This document shows positions 12,601-23,271 of a stretch of DNA of 64,000 nucleotides, piece by piece. Each line of letters starts with the position of its first letter. Positions within the stretch are counted from its first letter, which is position 1. The notes beneath the pieces were generated by a model, which had not been told where the DNA came from, did no database searches, and saw only the letters and a list, made by a program, of their open reading frames with translations. Made by a program: the position numbers and the translations under genes. This stretch comes from Microcebus murinus (Eukaryota > Chordata > Mammalia > Primates > Cheirogaleidae): the NCBI RefSeq assembly GCF_040939455.1, contig NC_134111.1, forward strand, positions 56,810,501 to 56,874,500. Reading direction: 5' to 3'.

Positions 12601-13092
12601 CTTCTCTCCTTACTTGATGGTTAAAAGAGCTGAGAGAAATAAGTCATCTTTTAATTCTGTCTTAAGCGTTCATTAGCTGTTCTGTCTAAGGCTGATCACT
12701 CACTCACCTTCTACAAGCCTCTGTGATGTTGGCTGTGTGAGGATCAAACCAACTAAATATGATGGTATTTGAAACCATAAATTAATATACGCAGGTAAGT
12801 TATTGTTCAAATTTTTTGACCAATTAGCTGTACATAAAGAAAGCAGAGTAACCGTTAGGGCACACCAAAATTGCTTAACTTTAGAGTTTTAACTCTTCAC
12901 TTCTTTTTAGTGTATTATGAATTGCCCCTCAAGCTGTCTACATGTTTATGATTGTATGGAAAAATGGTAACCATTCTCCTACCAGCATAGTTTTAGTCGA
13001 TGACTGATGACTTTCATTCAAGAAGAGGAATTATTTTAAAGATTTACCTCTTGAAACTATCTGTCATTATCATTTAAAAGTGGGTGCAGAAG
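12601..13092. other. unassigned DNA
   Basis: No repeat or coding signal recognised. Confidence 0.45.
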
Positions 13093-13258
13093 GAGCTAGC
13101 ACTGACTGAGAGCCAGTCGTGCATCAGGAACTCTTCTGGAGGTTTTACATTCAAGTCTCATGACAGCCATCGTACAGATGAAGACACTGAGACCAAGACA
13201 GCATAGGCGAACTGCCCAAGGTCACAAGTCTTCAAATCCAGTGCTCCTTATAAGCGCT
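13093..13258 (+). mobile_element. MIR SINE fragment
   Basis: Contains TACAGATGAAGACACTGAGACCAAGACAGCATAGGCGAACTGCCCAAGGTCACAAGTC and a TTCAAATCCAGTGCTCC box in MIR order. The 5' part is diverged. Confidence 0.75.
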
Positions 13259-13934
13259 CTCCTTATAAAACACAGAGAATTGAGGCAGCAGGTTTGAACT
13301 AAAGTTTTCTTGTAATTATTTCCAGAGAATGTAAAATTTCATATTTTGGGGTAATTGAAAATATAAATAATTTTAAGTAAAAGGACTTTTTTTTTTCTTT
13401 TAAAGCAAGCAGTCCTTTCGTTTCTCTCTGATTTCTTTTTTCCTTTGGGAGAGATTTTTGGGTTTTTTTTTCCTTTTCTTGTCCCCTTCAGTGTAGAATG
13501 AAAGTATCTGAGAGTGTATCATTTTATGTTGAGCTATACCATTATTTCAGAGTTTTCTATTATGTTAAATATTAAGTTCTAGCACATCTTATCCATTAAT
13601 TCAACAGTCCTCATACTTAGTGTCTAAAATACATATAAAATTGTTCAGGAGCACTCATTTTCAATACTTAGTGCTTAGGTTTTACTTAAGACCACCTAAA
13701 GGCATTAACTACTATTATTTCTGGTGAGATTATGCTTAACTGAGGACAAATTGTAGCCTAATCATAGCTTTCCAATTTTTCACAAGTATAGCTCTCTGTA
13801 GATGAAAGATAATTGTTATTAACTAGGCTGCTACTTATATGAATAGAGTGAACATTTAAGGAATTATATAAGTTCTGAGTCTGAGAATCCAGAATGGGCT
13901 CAGAAAAGAAATAAAGGATAAAAAGAAAAAATTA
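13259..13934. other. unassigned DNA, T-rich
   Basis: T-rich stretches at 13387-13480; no family recognised. Confidence 0.45.
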
Positions 13935-14312
13935 AGATTGTTGTATGAATGAAGATGTTCACTACATTATGTATAATCACAAACATATGGAAACATTCTA
14001 AACACTGAACAGCAGAGGACTGGGTATGTCTATATTATGAAATATGAAACATTTAGTGGCATAAGAATGTACACTATTTAATAAGTGGGAGACATCATGT
14101 AGAACTGAGTATATAATAGAGGTCAAACATGTAAAATATATATTATACATCAATGTGAATGTTTGTATATGTGCATATCTACAGAGACATGTTTGGAAGA
14201 AAGTTCCAAAATATGTTAACATTGCAGTATTATGAAAAATTTACTTTATTCTTTACTCTTTTCTGTGTTTTTTACTTTTTTGTATTAAACTGAAAAATAA
14301 AACTCATTTTAA
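13935..14312 (+). mobile_element. old LINE-1 (L1M) 3' end
   Basis: Follows L1M 3' sequence: a site-survey-like TATTCACTACATTATGTATAATCACAAACATATGGAAACATTCTAAAC relic, ATTATGAAATATGAAACATTTAGTGGCATAAGAATG, then TTTGTATTAAACTGAAAAATAAAACTC. Ancient, no frame preserved. Confidence 0.6.
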
Positions 14313-16050
14313 CAATTGTAATGGGATGAGTTTGGCTATTTAAAAGAAAAATTAGTTCATGAAAATATGCATGTAGAACCCTCTAATTTAAATAATCTCA
14401 CTTAAAAACCTTATAGTAAGTAAATATTGAGGCCTAACCAAGTTTCTCTTGGGCCCTAGTGATGCTCTGATTGGACTGGAGTCCAATCAGACTGCCCATG
14501 CCTGGGCAAGCATGTGGACTAAAGACACACAAGAGGCTCACATTGATCACTGTCACATGCTAATGTACAGTAAGTGGTATGAAATAAACAAGATAAAAGG
14601 GAATGAGGATAATGGTCATACAATATTTATAGCAAGCCTCAGCCATCAATTTCCACAACTCCTCAGTGACTTACTTTCACCTGTAGTATCTGCATCTCTG
14701 CATCCATACAGATGAGCATCAGGAGCCTGTAGAGAGGTGATGGCAGGAATCCAGCTCAGGGATTGGCTTAATGCAGGATTTTTTTTTCCAAAGCATTAAA
14801 TCTTTTTAACCACTATGGTAGCACTGCCATTTCTACCCAAGCATTTAGCTTGTACAAAGGCAATAATTTATATGCGGGGAAAATGTGGTTCTCCAAAAAC
14901 CTTTAAACACTGCCCTCATTAAACTATTTATTTTCTGCCATGTCATAAACATCCTGCTGTATAATTAACATGGTTCAGACATGTCAGATCTCTGCACAAC
15001 TGGACACATCGAAAGAATTATATTATGTCATTAATGATGCCACCAGACAGAGTACCAGCTCTCCTCCTACACTGGGTAGCAGATATTCAAATAATGCAAT
15101 GTGGGTTTTCTGAAGATAGAGGCTGAAGATGTATCAAGTTTTTCAAAAGGGTTAAATTAGAAGTGCTATCATTTCTTTTCTTTTCATTTTTAAAAAACCT
15201 CTACCTGCTTAGTACGCACCCACTCTACCTTGCTTATTTTTATGCAAAGCCAGCTGGTCCTCTTGGGCAGAGTTTGCCTAGGGCAGCAAAATGCTCTGTG
15301 ACTGTTTATCCTGTGTGAGTGATCGCCAGCTGGAAGGAATGTGCTTTTACTAGTTTGCCTACGGCATATATTCAGAGAAAAATGGAGAAGCCCATAAAAC
15401 TTTGGAAAAGTTGGACAATTTTGTAGTGTGATGATATTCTGCAAACAAAAGTGTTAAGATTCATCTAACTTTAGGAGATGAAACCCAAAGGTATTTTAAG
15501 ATTTGCTCTCTATTAACATAAAATCTAAGAAGAAAAATTTCATTAAGAAAATCACCTGGGCTTTGTTTTCCTTTAAGAGCTGATTACCAAAGGTGTTTGA
15601 CTATGAGACTGAATATCATGTAAAATATTTTATAATAGTTGAGTTCACTCAAGTCAAAACTGCTGAAATATAGTCTGAGGGGCACGTGGCTACAGCTTCC
15701 CCTCATCTGATTTTGTACTGTTAAATTCACTATGAAAGTATTTTTATCAGTAATATATTGTTTTCCAAGGTAATTCACAGATATAAATTTTAAACCATCT
15801 TACTAAGGAAAAGATAAAGGATTGTTTTGTCTGGAGAAATCACTATTTACTTTCAAATGGAGAGTGTAGTTTTAAGAAAAGATTTAACAAATAGATATTT
15901 TGAAAACATGTCACATAATCATATAATCTCAATACATAAAATGACTTCAAAACCATCTCATTTTATTAATGAAGAAACTGAGACCCAGAGGGGAAAATTA
16001 TCTTGTTTATATTGTCACCTAGATGGTTTGGTGAAAAATCATAAAACTAC
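14313..16050. other. unassigned DNA
   Basis: Mostly unrecognised. A short MIR-like scrap (CATTTTATTAATGAAGAAACTGAGACCCAGAGG) sits at about 15957-15990. No exon signal. Confidence 0.45.
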
Positions 16051-16054
16051 TTAT

Positions 16055-16170
16055 TTATTCTCTAAATCTTTATTGAGTTCCCAGCACCAGGGAACAGAGC
16101 ACCAGGCATTGTTATAAGTCATAAGACTACAATAGTCCCTGGTCTCATGAAACTTATGTTAGACTAATGT
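16055..16170 (-). mobile_element. antisense LINE-2 3' end
   Basis: Antisense L2 order: TTTATTGAGTTCCCAGCACCAGG.., CACCAGGCATTGTTATAAGTCATAAGACTACAATAGTCCCTGGTCTCATGAAACTTATGTTAGAC. This corresponds to 'TATTGAGCACCTACTATGTGCCAGGCACTG..GGTCCCTGCCCTCATGGAGCTTAC'. Diverged. Confidence 0.6.
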
Positions 16171-16849
16171 TTCCTGATTCTGATCACAGAGCTCTTTCTA
16201 TTTGTTCACATATTTCTCTCTACAAAAGGGCTAATCTATACAATTTATGATCAGGCTCCAATATCTGATAAAAATGTCTGTGGTTTTTATTGTTGTTATT
16301 TTAACTGGATACATTTATTATGGTTATTTTCTTAAAGATTATCAAATTTATCCATATTAGGAAGTGAATGCCCAGCTGATGAAGAAGAAAACAAACTTTA
16401 TATGTGTCTTTCATGAACAATTTGCATAATAAAGGCTGTATTATGTTGCTTATATTAATCAACATATTTGAGTATAGTGGTATAACTGAATTGAAAAGAT
16501 TTAAATTTTTCACCTCTGTGTACCACCCCCCATGGAAAGAGTCTGAGATTCAGAGATATTGATTTGCTATTTTTTCCCCAGCCTAATCTAGGTACCCCCA
16601 TTAATGGTCAGCAGTCATTATATTATGATTCAAGCAAATGAAATTTAGAGAAATAATCTATTTAATACCAAGTGAACTTGAAACAGTCTGCAACTACAGC
16701 AGTAAATCAGAAAGACTTCTAATTTATGGTTTAGTTCACTAGGATTCTACAGAAATCATGTACTACACAAAGGCCATAACTTTTAGATGGAAAAGCCTTA
16801 GTTCCCCTCCCTCCCCATTTTGTAATTAAGGCAGAATACAAGTCATCTC
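16171..16849. other. unassigned AT-rich DNA
   Basis: No family recognised. Confidence 0.45.
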
Positions 16850-17372
16850 TCCACTGTTTGCCAGCTCCCAGCCTCTTTGGCCTAATGTGACCTTTTTGTA
16901 CCACCTGACTCTATCCCTTTCCAGCTGATTGGATCCAGTGGCTGATTGGATCCAGTGGTGATAACTGATTTAGGAATAGCTCATCATCAGAGACATGACT
17001 GGCGGCCTGCTTTGAAACAATGTGCCAATCAATACCTCAGGAACTGTGAACATGTGAAACCAGTGGAGTAAATGATGGAGAGTGCCAAGCTCTGACCAGG
17101 TTCACTGGGGGCCATGATGGGGAAGAAGGAAAGGTCACTAGAGCGAGAAGAACAGAGCATAAAGTGCTGAGATAGCAAGAGACCATGAAAGGTAGAGACT
17201 GACCCTGAGAAAAAAGGTGGTTCCCGATGGTTTTCCAGGTCACTGACACCAGTTTACACAAGTCCCAGCCAGGGGCAATTACTGACCTTGGATTTCCTGT
17301 GATTCACTCACAACAAACCTCTTCCTTCTCAAGTTAGCCTGAGACTATTTCTTGCAACCAAACAAATCCTGG
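16850..17372 (+). mobile_element. possible old LTR (MLT1/MaLR-like)
   Basis: The right part ends GCCTGAGACTATTTCTTGCAACCAAACAAATCCTGGTCA, like the 'TTTCTGTTACTTGCAACCAAAAGAGTCCTAACTAACACA' terminus of MLT1-type LTRs. The body is diverged and carries a 17-bp tandem duplication (16924-16957). Family assignment is uncertain. Confidence 0.35.
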
Positions 17373-18414
17373 TCAAGAGAAATCGCCTTTCATATATCTA
17401 GACCTAGTTTTCACCACAAGAAAAGAACAAAAGTCAGTCACAAGTGACAGTATTCAATTCCTCTTAGGTTTCTGAAGTATTACCCTACCCATAAGTCCAT
17501 TTGGGGCACTAGTTACTATGCCATTAATATTAATGAAATGGTAGTATTTAATAAGTTAATTTCTATAGCCTTCTAAATATAAAATTATATGAGCGTCACA
17601 GAAGACCGTAGTACTGAATTAATCTTTTCCAGTTTTCAACCTCAAAATAGTTGTTAGTGATGCCCATATAATGACTTTAATTCTTCCCTTTACTCTAACC
17701 AAGGTATTGGAAAACAGGTGTCCAAGGAAACTACAGTAAATAGTAGTCTGCACTTTTGATTTGCCATGACCTGACATTCTCCTTTCTCAAAGTACTATTC
17801 GGCTACTTCTTCCAATGAATTTTGCTCGTATAATAGTATATTTATGAGGAGTTTCTCCTTTATTTCCATCTAATTAATCATTGATCCTATTCAAGTTGAA
17901 TGAATCTTGTTTTTGTTTTGAGCAAAGGATTTGGTCAAAGCATTTTGCTCCACTTCTTCATCTAACCTCAGAGTTCCAGCAAACATTTTTTCTTTCTTTC
18001 TATACTTGTTTTGCTCCTGCTGATAGCGGGATCTACAAAGATTTATTGCTTCTACCTCATATGTCGGGGGAAAAAATAAGAAGAGTTTAATTCTTTGTAA
18101 TGTAAAAGAAACATCATTTTCTGCCAATACAAAGTTGTAATTCTAAAGATTTATTAAAATAATAGAATAGATATTGTTCAGCAATGGCTTTGAGCCATCT
18201 GAATCACTTTACCCTGCCTGGGGTTGTCCAGCTAAAAGGCAAATAAATAATTTTGGACAGTTAAAAGAGGAAATATTGATATAATTAAAAAGCTAGAAAA
18301 CAGAAGGAAAGATAAAAAGTATAGTAAAAAGAATGTCAAGGTTCATTCAAATATGTAAATGGCTGTGTGTTACAAAGCATGGAGACAACATAGAACTAAG
18401 AAGAGACCATGCTT
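17373..18414. other. unassigned DNA
   Basis: No repeat family or coding exon recognised. Overlapping short frames on both strands at 17881-18127 have no domain similarity. Confidence 0.45.
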
Positions 18415-18635
18415 AATAATAACAATATTAGCAACAAATGCTTGAGTGCCAAGTCCTGCTCTAAATGGTCTTTCTTTATTAACTATAATGATATATTATT
18501 ACTCTTCTAATTTTACACATGAGGAAACCAAAAGCACAGAGACTATAAGTAACTTATCTGAGGTTACACAGTCGGGAAGTTGAGAAGTAAGGATTTGAAA
18601 ACAGAAATTCTGGCCCTACAGTTAGGAACTATAGA
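18415..18635 (+). mobile_element. MIR SINE
   Basis: Near-complete MIR order: AATGCTTGAGTGCCAAGTCCTGCTCTAAATGG, ATTTTACACATGAGGAAACC, GCACAGAGACTATAAGTAACTTATCTGAGGTTACACAGTCGGGAAGT and a degenerate GGATTTGAAAACAG box. Confidence 0.85.
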
Positions 18636-18663
18636 CTGTTTGCCCTCTCTGTAAATAACTTGA

Positions 18664-18828
18664 ACAGTAGTTCTCAAATTGTCTGTACATTAGAACCATC
18701 TCAGGAGCACTTCAAAACATACCAACACCCAGGCTCTACTCCTAGAAACTCTGATTTCATGGTGTTAAGTGGGGCCTGTCATCAATATATGTAAAAAGGT
18801 CCCCAGATGATTCTAAAGTGTAAATAAG
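18664..18828 (+). mobile_element. MER5A (hAT-Charlie MITE)
   Basis: ACAGTAGTTCTCAAATTGTCTGTACATTAGAACCATCTCAGGAGCACTTCAAAA, then CCAGGCTCTACTCCTAGAAACTCTGATTTCATGG, then CCCCAGATGATTCTAA. The left inverted repeat is clear; the right end is shortened. Confidence 0.82.
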
Positions 18829-18837
18829 ACCACTAGG

Positions 18838-18918
18838 CCCAGGTCACAGGGGTATTTAGTGGCCCACCCAGAAGCAGAATCCAGGTATCTTGACTTTTTG
18901 TTCTACATTACAGTGGCT
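18838..18918 (+). mobile_element. MIR/MIR3-like 3' scrap
   Basis: CCCAGGTCACAGGGGTATTTAGTGG...AGCAGAATCCAGGTATCTTGACTTTTTG follows the 'GGTCACACAGCTAGTAAGTGGCAGAGC.. GAACCCAGGTCTCCTGACT' ending. Short and diverged. Confidence 0.45.
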
Positions 18919-19783
18919 CCCAACATCAACAAATTGAAAAAGAAAATGAAGACACAAATTTCTACTCTGGAGTGATAAATTTGAGTTTCCTAAACCAGAA
19001 AGCCTTAATTCACTGGGGGGCATGAAACACAAGGATGAAGTTTCTTTGCAGGTTAATAAAGCTAAGATGGATTCTCTATTTTCTGAAAAAGTTGTGTTAA
19101 TGAGAAACTGATGAACATTTCTAAACTCCTTTCAAATACTGTAGCACTAATATGATTAGACACCAGAGGTCTCTGCTATATCATTTAAACTCTATATAAT
19201 ACAGAACCCTTCTGAGAAGCAACTGAAGACAAAATGTTCTAAAGAAGGGATGATGGTGGTGGTGTGGTGGTAAATGTTGAATGACCAGCTGTCTCCCAGG
19301 GGTTGGGGAGAGCCCTTATTAGTAGTGTTTACAAAGTCATAATGTAAATACCTTCACCATTGCCAATTCCAAGCTACCAATATGCCATTATTGAATGTGG
19401 AGTTGGGAAAAAATGTGCAGCAGCAGCATACCTTTGCATAGTATTTCCATGGCACAGATACAACAGCCATGAAAAAAACCTCAAGAGGATGGATAATAGT
19501 AAAATGTAATAACATAATTGAACATAAAGGATTTTGAATATTTATTACTTTTAAGTGCAATTCATTTAATATAAGTTCATATAATTTAATTTTAACAATG
19601 ACTATTTAATAACTGGCAAAATTTCTGAAAATATAATGATCAGTTCAACACACCACTGAAGATGCATCCATTCAATCACAAAATTTTTTCTTGGAGAAGG
19701 GAAATATTTGATTAAATAACTTGAACAAGAATGGGTCAATTTTTGTGGCACATACAATCTAAAGAGCAGATAAACTTTCTTCA
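18919..19783. other. unassigned DNA
   Basis: No family recognised. A GGT-rich run lies at about 19252-19272. Confidence 0.45.
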
Positions 19784-19787
19784 TTAA

Positions 19788-20142
19788 CCACTTCGGTATG
19801 AGCGTCGACTGTAGTCGATAGCTACAGATAAACGTGCACAGCGCACAGCGACTTCAGCCGACAGCTGTGATATGACGTTTCTAATTTTTCATTTATCAAA
19901 ATAAAATTGTGAACATTTAAAAATAACGTAATGAAAACATATGTGTATATGTTACCTATTCTGAATTACATCACAAGTAAAGCTGCCTGTAAAGTAAAAC
20001 AAGCTTTCAGGGCTTTAAAGCTTTCCTCATCACACAAGAGCAAAACAGACTCGTTGTCAATGCACAGCACAAACTATCATGCGGACTGTGAGTGCCAGCT
20101 GTGGGCAAGGTTTCGCGGCCAGTGAGTGCCCTATTGAAGTAG
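19788..20142. mobile_element. piggyBac-type MITE (355 bp)
   Basis: Bounded by the tetranucleotide TTAA on both sides (19784-19787 and 20143-20146), the hallmark target duplication of piggyBac transposons. The left end reads CCACTTCGGTA and the right end, inverted, CTACTTCAATA: 8 of 11 positions agree and all three differences are transitions. A subterminal palindrome TCGACTGTAGTCGA follows the left end. The ends keep more CpG than the flanks, suggesting a relatively recent insertion. It encodes no transposase, so it would have depended on an autonomous copy. Non-autonomous piggyBacs are known from mouse lemur; the exact family was not checked. Confidence 0.8.
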
Positions 20143-20183
20143 TTAATTTAGCTTCCTCAAAGATGAGAAGAGAGAACTAACTT

Positions 20184-20199
20184 AAAAATAGAGTTATTA
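20184..20199. repeat. Alu target-site duplication, left copy
   Basis: AAAAATAGAGTTATTA, repeated exactly at 20521-20536 on the other side of the Alu. Confidence 0.95.
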
Positions 20200-20520
20200 G
20201 GCCGGGCGTGGTGGCTCACACCTGTAATCCTAGCACTTTGGGAGGCCGAGGCGGGCGGATTGCTCAAGGTCAGGAGTTCGAAACCAGCCTGAGCGAGACC
20301 CCGTCTCTACCAAAAATAGAAATAAATTAATTGACCAACTAAAAATATATATACAAAAAATTAGCCGGGCATGGTGGCGCATGCCTGTAGTCCCAGCTAC
20401 TCGGGAGGCTGAGGCAGGAGGATTGCTGAGCCCCGGAGATTGAGGTTGCTGTGAGCTAGGCTGACGCCACGGCACTCACTCTAGCCTGGGCAACAAAGTG
20501 AGACTCTGCCTCAAAAAAAA
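20200..20520 (+). mobile_element. lemur-type Alu SINE, full length
   Basis: Starts GGCCGGGCGTGGTGGCTCAC, with A and B box regions (GGAGTTCGAAACCAG) intact, then the strepsirrhine AT-rich block (AATTAATTGACCAACT, then TATATATA), then GCCGGGCATGGTGGCGCATGCC and a poly(A) tail. The 16-bp perfect TSD (20184-20199 / 20521-20536) and low divergence mark a young insertion. Confidence 0.97.
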
Positions 20521-20536
20521 AAAAATAGAGTTATTA

Positions 20537-20739
20537 ATAAAAGAGAAGCAGAACTTAAACATTTGGACAATTCTCAGCCTATCCATATTGAGATGAGAAA
20601 GTATGGTCAAGAGAGAAACAAAGGGTATGGCCAAATGACTATCTGATAGGGAGATTAGTCATCAGCCATCACAACAGACCACAACTCAGAAGTCATCAGG
20701 GCTGCTACCCCCATCACAGGCCTAGAGTGGAAGGGCAGT
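20537..20739. other. unassigned DNA
   Basis: Between the Alu TSD and the possible MaLR piece; nothing recognised. Confidence 0.45.
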
Positions 20740-21230
20740 GGGAGAGAGTATCAGGCAGAACAATTTCAAAGAAGATGCTGTTGGTATCCATGAAACTTCA
20801 TAGTGAGTTGCCTCACCCTGTCTCAAGGCTCTCCTGCCTGCACTCTGCTCTCTGCACCACATCCTGCACTCCTCAGCTACCCCAGGTGTGGCTTTGGCTA
20901 CCCCAGTGTGATATTCACCATACCTGGAAAAGAAATGGGGGTGTGGCTGCCTCTACCTGGATTTCAAAGGAAGCCCTGGGAAGCTGTAGGGACCAGGCAG
21001 AGAAAAGCCACCAGAGCAGGGCCACTGCAGACAGCCCCCACTAGGGCAATGACCAGCAGAGCTGGGGGCACAGGGCTGTTCCTGAGACCCTAGGCTGGTA
21101 GAGACACCAGAGACACCGAGTGAGAGTCCAGCTTGAGAGAGCCGCGAACACCCACTGTGAACTTGTGAGAGCTGCGACATGGTCTGTGCTAGCAAAACAG
21201 AGGGGGCAGGGCTGCCTGGAATGTTGGGGG
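20740..21230 (+). mobile_element. possible ERVL-MaLR internal fragment
   Basis: GC-richer than the surroundings. Several blocks appear in the order of MaLR (THE1/MST) internal sequence: CCTGGATTTC.AAGGAAGCCC.., GCCACTGCAGACAGCCCCCACTAGGGCAATG, GAGCTGGGGGCACAGGG, CCTAGGCTGGTAGAGACACC. The match is loose. The antisense frame of 134 codons across 20953-21357 is read from this segment and is not regarded as a gene. Confidence 0.4.
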
Positions 21231-22033
21231 TACAAGTTTTACTCCACTGTGTCCAGAAGGTCTCAGTTCCTACCCTCATGGAGTTTCTACCATAGTGAAG
21301 AAGACATATTATTGCTAGAGTAATAACCAAATAAATGTATTGCAATTGGGCAACCATGACATATTTTTCTTGACTGTAATCAACAAATAAACATTAGTTT
21401 TAAGACTCTTTTAAATAATATTTAATTTGTCAAAAGTCAAAGGACAATGGGTGATTTAATCTTATTGTAAATTCATTCCCCTTGTAAATATAACCCAAAT
21501 TTCACATGGGAAATCTTCACTTGATATCGATTTCTATTGAATCCTTTTAAACTCATTATCAATTTTGCCAATATTTTAGAATGTCTAGGATTCTTTCATT
21601 GTAGTCCCAAATGACAAATTTATTAATTTCAGCAAATCTACCAAATTTTGGTTTTTTTTAACTACTTATAAATTTTAAAGCAATGCATACTGTATGGAAT
21701 GTTTTAATAGATTTTTAAGATTTCTGCTTTTAATTGTGTTATAATAACTACATTTTAAGGAATTTTAAACTTGATTCTGATTCCAACTGCCTGCTAGATG
21801 GAGACAGAGTTCAGCACATGGGTGGGCTAGTCCCAGAGAGGGAAAATTGAATGGAGAGACAGGGCTTACAGGTAGGGAGAGAGCCTGTTAATCCCAAAGT
21901 CCAGGTATCCCAAGTACTGACTCCTAATAGCTCTCATAGCTCCCTAAAGCCCTAGTCAACCCATACAAAACTAATTGTAGGCAACTCTATAAATAGTAAA
22001 AATAAAATCAAGGTTTTTAAAAATCTGTATATA
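21231..22033. other. unassigned AT-rich DNA
   Basis: No repeat family or coding signal recognised. Confidence 0.45.
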
Positions 22034-22464
22034 CTAGCTGATCCTTGAACAATGCAGGGGTTAGGGCACTAATCCTCATGCACTAAAAAATCTGTGTATA
22101 ACTTTCAACTCTCTCAGCACTTAACTAATAGCCTACCATTGACTGGAAGCCTTACTGAAACATAAACAGTTAACACACATTTCATATGTTATATGTATTA
22201 TATACTGTATTCTTACAATTAAAATAAGGTAGAGAAAAGAAAATGTTTTAAGAAAATCACAAGGAAGAGAAAATACATTTACTATTCATTAAGTGGAAGT
22301 CATCATAAAGGTCTTCATCCTCATCATCTTCATATTGAGTAGGCTGAGCAAAAGGAGGAAGAAGAGGGGCTGGTCCTGCTGTCTCAGGGGTGGCAGAAGC
22401 AGAAGAAAATTCACATATAAGTGGACTTGTGCAGTTTAAACCCATGTTGTTCAAAGCTCAACTA
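22034..22464 (-). mobile_element. Tigger-type (pogo) DNA transposon
   Basis: Ends are inverted: left CTGATCCTTGAACAATGCAGGGG, right CCATGTTGTTCAAAGCTCA, flanked by TA. The interior carries the familiar acidic block (EDDEDEDLYDD, read antisense at 22257-22454) and the TTATATGTATTATATACTGTATTCTTACAAT section of this family. It is a non-autonomous copy without a usable transposase. The exact Tigger subfamily is not named. Confidence 0.82.
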
Positions 22465-22604
22465 TTTTGGTGACTTAGTTCGATAATTTGGTCTCTTGAT
22501 GAAGTAGTTTTTAGATCACTGATTTTATCCAATTGACCTAGAATTACCTGTAATGTGTCAATCTGATTTGTTCCTACATCATCAGATAAGAATATCTTAG
22601 CAGC

Positions 22605-23045
22605 TTGCGGCTGGAGCCAGAACTAAAAGGTGAATGTGAGTTGAGCAGGTGAGCAGAGAGGGGTGGAGCAAGGCAAGAGTAGGAGGGAGAAGGGCAGGTA
22701 TAACTGCCAAGAGAAAGTGGGATGAGGTGAAGCCAAGGAGTACGTGGGTCCAACTAGGATGAATACTGTAGGGTACTTTAAGAAGTTTTATCTTTGTACT
22801 AAGTCACTGGAAAGTACTGCCAGTGTTTTTAAGGGGAGTAACATGATGAGATTTGGGTTTTGAAAAGGTCATTCAGGCTACATTATGGAGAATGAGCTGG
22901 AGAGCAGCTGGGGGACAAGCAGGACAATGAGCTGGAGAGCAGCTGGGGGACAAGTAGGACAAGCCTACAAGAAGCTATTGCAATCATTTGCTGAGAGAAG
23001 ACAGCCTGGACCAGGGCAAGAGTGAAGGAGATGGAGCAGTAGACA
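22605..23045 (-). mobile_element. antisense LINE-2 ORF fragment
   Basis: Antisense L2 pattern: GGTACTTTAAGAAGTTTTATCTTTGTACTAAGTCACTGGAAAG, AAGGGGAGTAACATGATGAGATTTGGGTTTTGAAAAGGTCATTCAGGCTACATTATGGAGAATG, GAAGCTATTGCAATCATTTGCTGAGAGAAG, GGACCAGGGCAAGAG. A 35-bp tandem duplication with one mismatch lies at 22891-22960. Confidence 0.7.
22891..22960. repeat. 35-bp tandem duplication
   Basis: Copy 1 at 22891-22925 and copy 2 at 22926-22960 begin AATGAGCTGGAGAGCAGCTG and differ at one base (CAAGC/CAAGT). They lie inside the antisense L2. Confidence 0.95.
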
Positions 23046-23057
23046 GATTACAGTGGA

Positions 23058-23271
23058 CAGTGGTTCTCGACTGGGGGTGATTTTGTCCCTCAGGGGCCAT
23101 GTGGCAATGCCTGAAGACATTTTTTGTTGTCAAAACCATGTAAGAAGTGACTGGCAACTAATGGGTAGAGGCCAGGGATGCTGATAAACATTCCATAAAG
23201 TATAGAACATCCCCAATAACAAACAATTATGACACCCAAGATGCTAATAGTGCTGAGGTTGAAAAACCATG
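23058..23271. mobile_element. hAT-Charlie-type MITE
   Basis: Left end CAGTGGTTCTCGACTGGGGG; right end TGAGGTTGAAAAACCATGG is its inverted counterpart. The interior follows a known MER-type pattern: TTTTGTCCCTCAGGGGCCATGTGGCAATGCCTGAAGACATTTTT.GTTGTCA, then GGGTAGAGGCCAGGGATGCTGATAAACATTC. About 214 bp and complete. The subfamily number is not certain. Confidence 0.82.

Noticed and set aside
20953..21357. 134-codon antisense frame and overlapping sense frames
   Set aside because: GC-rich possible MaLR internal sequence; several overlapping frames on both strands argue against coding.
22257..22454. Acidic antisense frame (EDDEDEDLYDD)
   Set aside because: A familiar remnant of the Tigger-type element, not a host gene.
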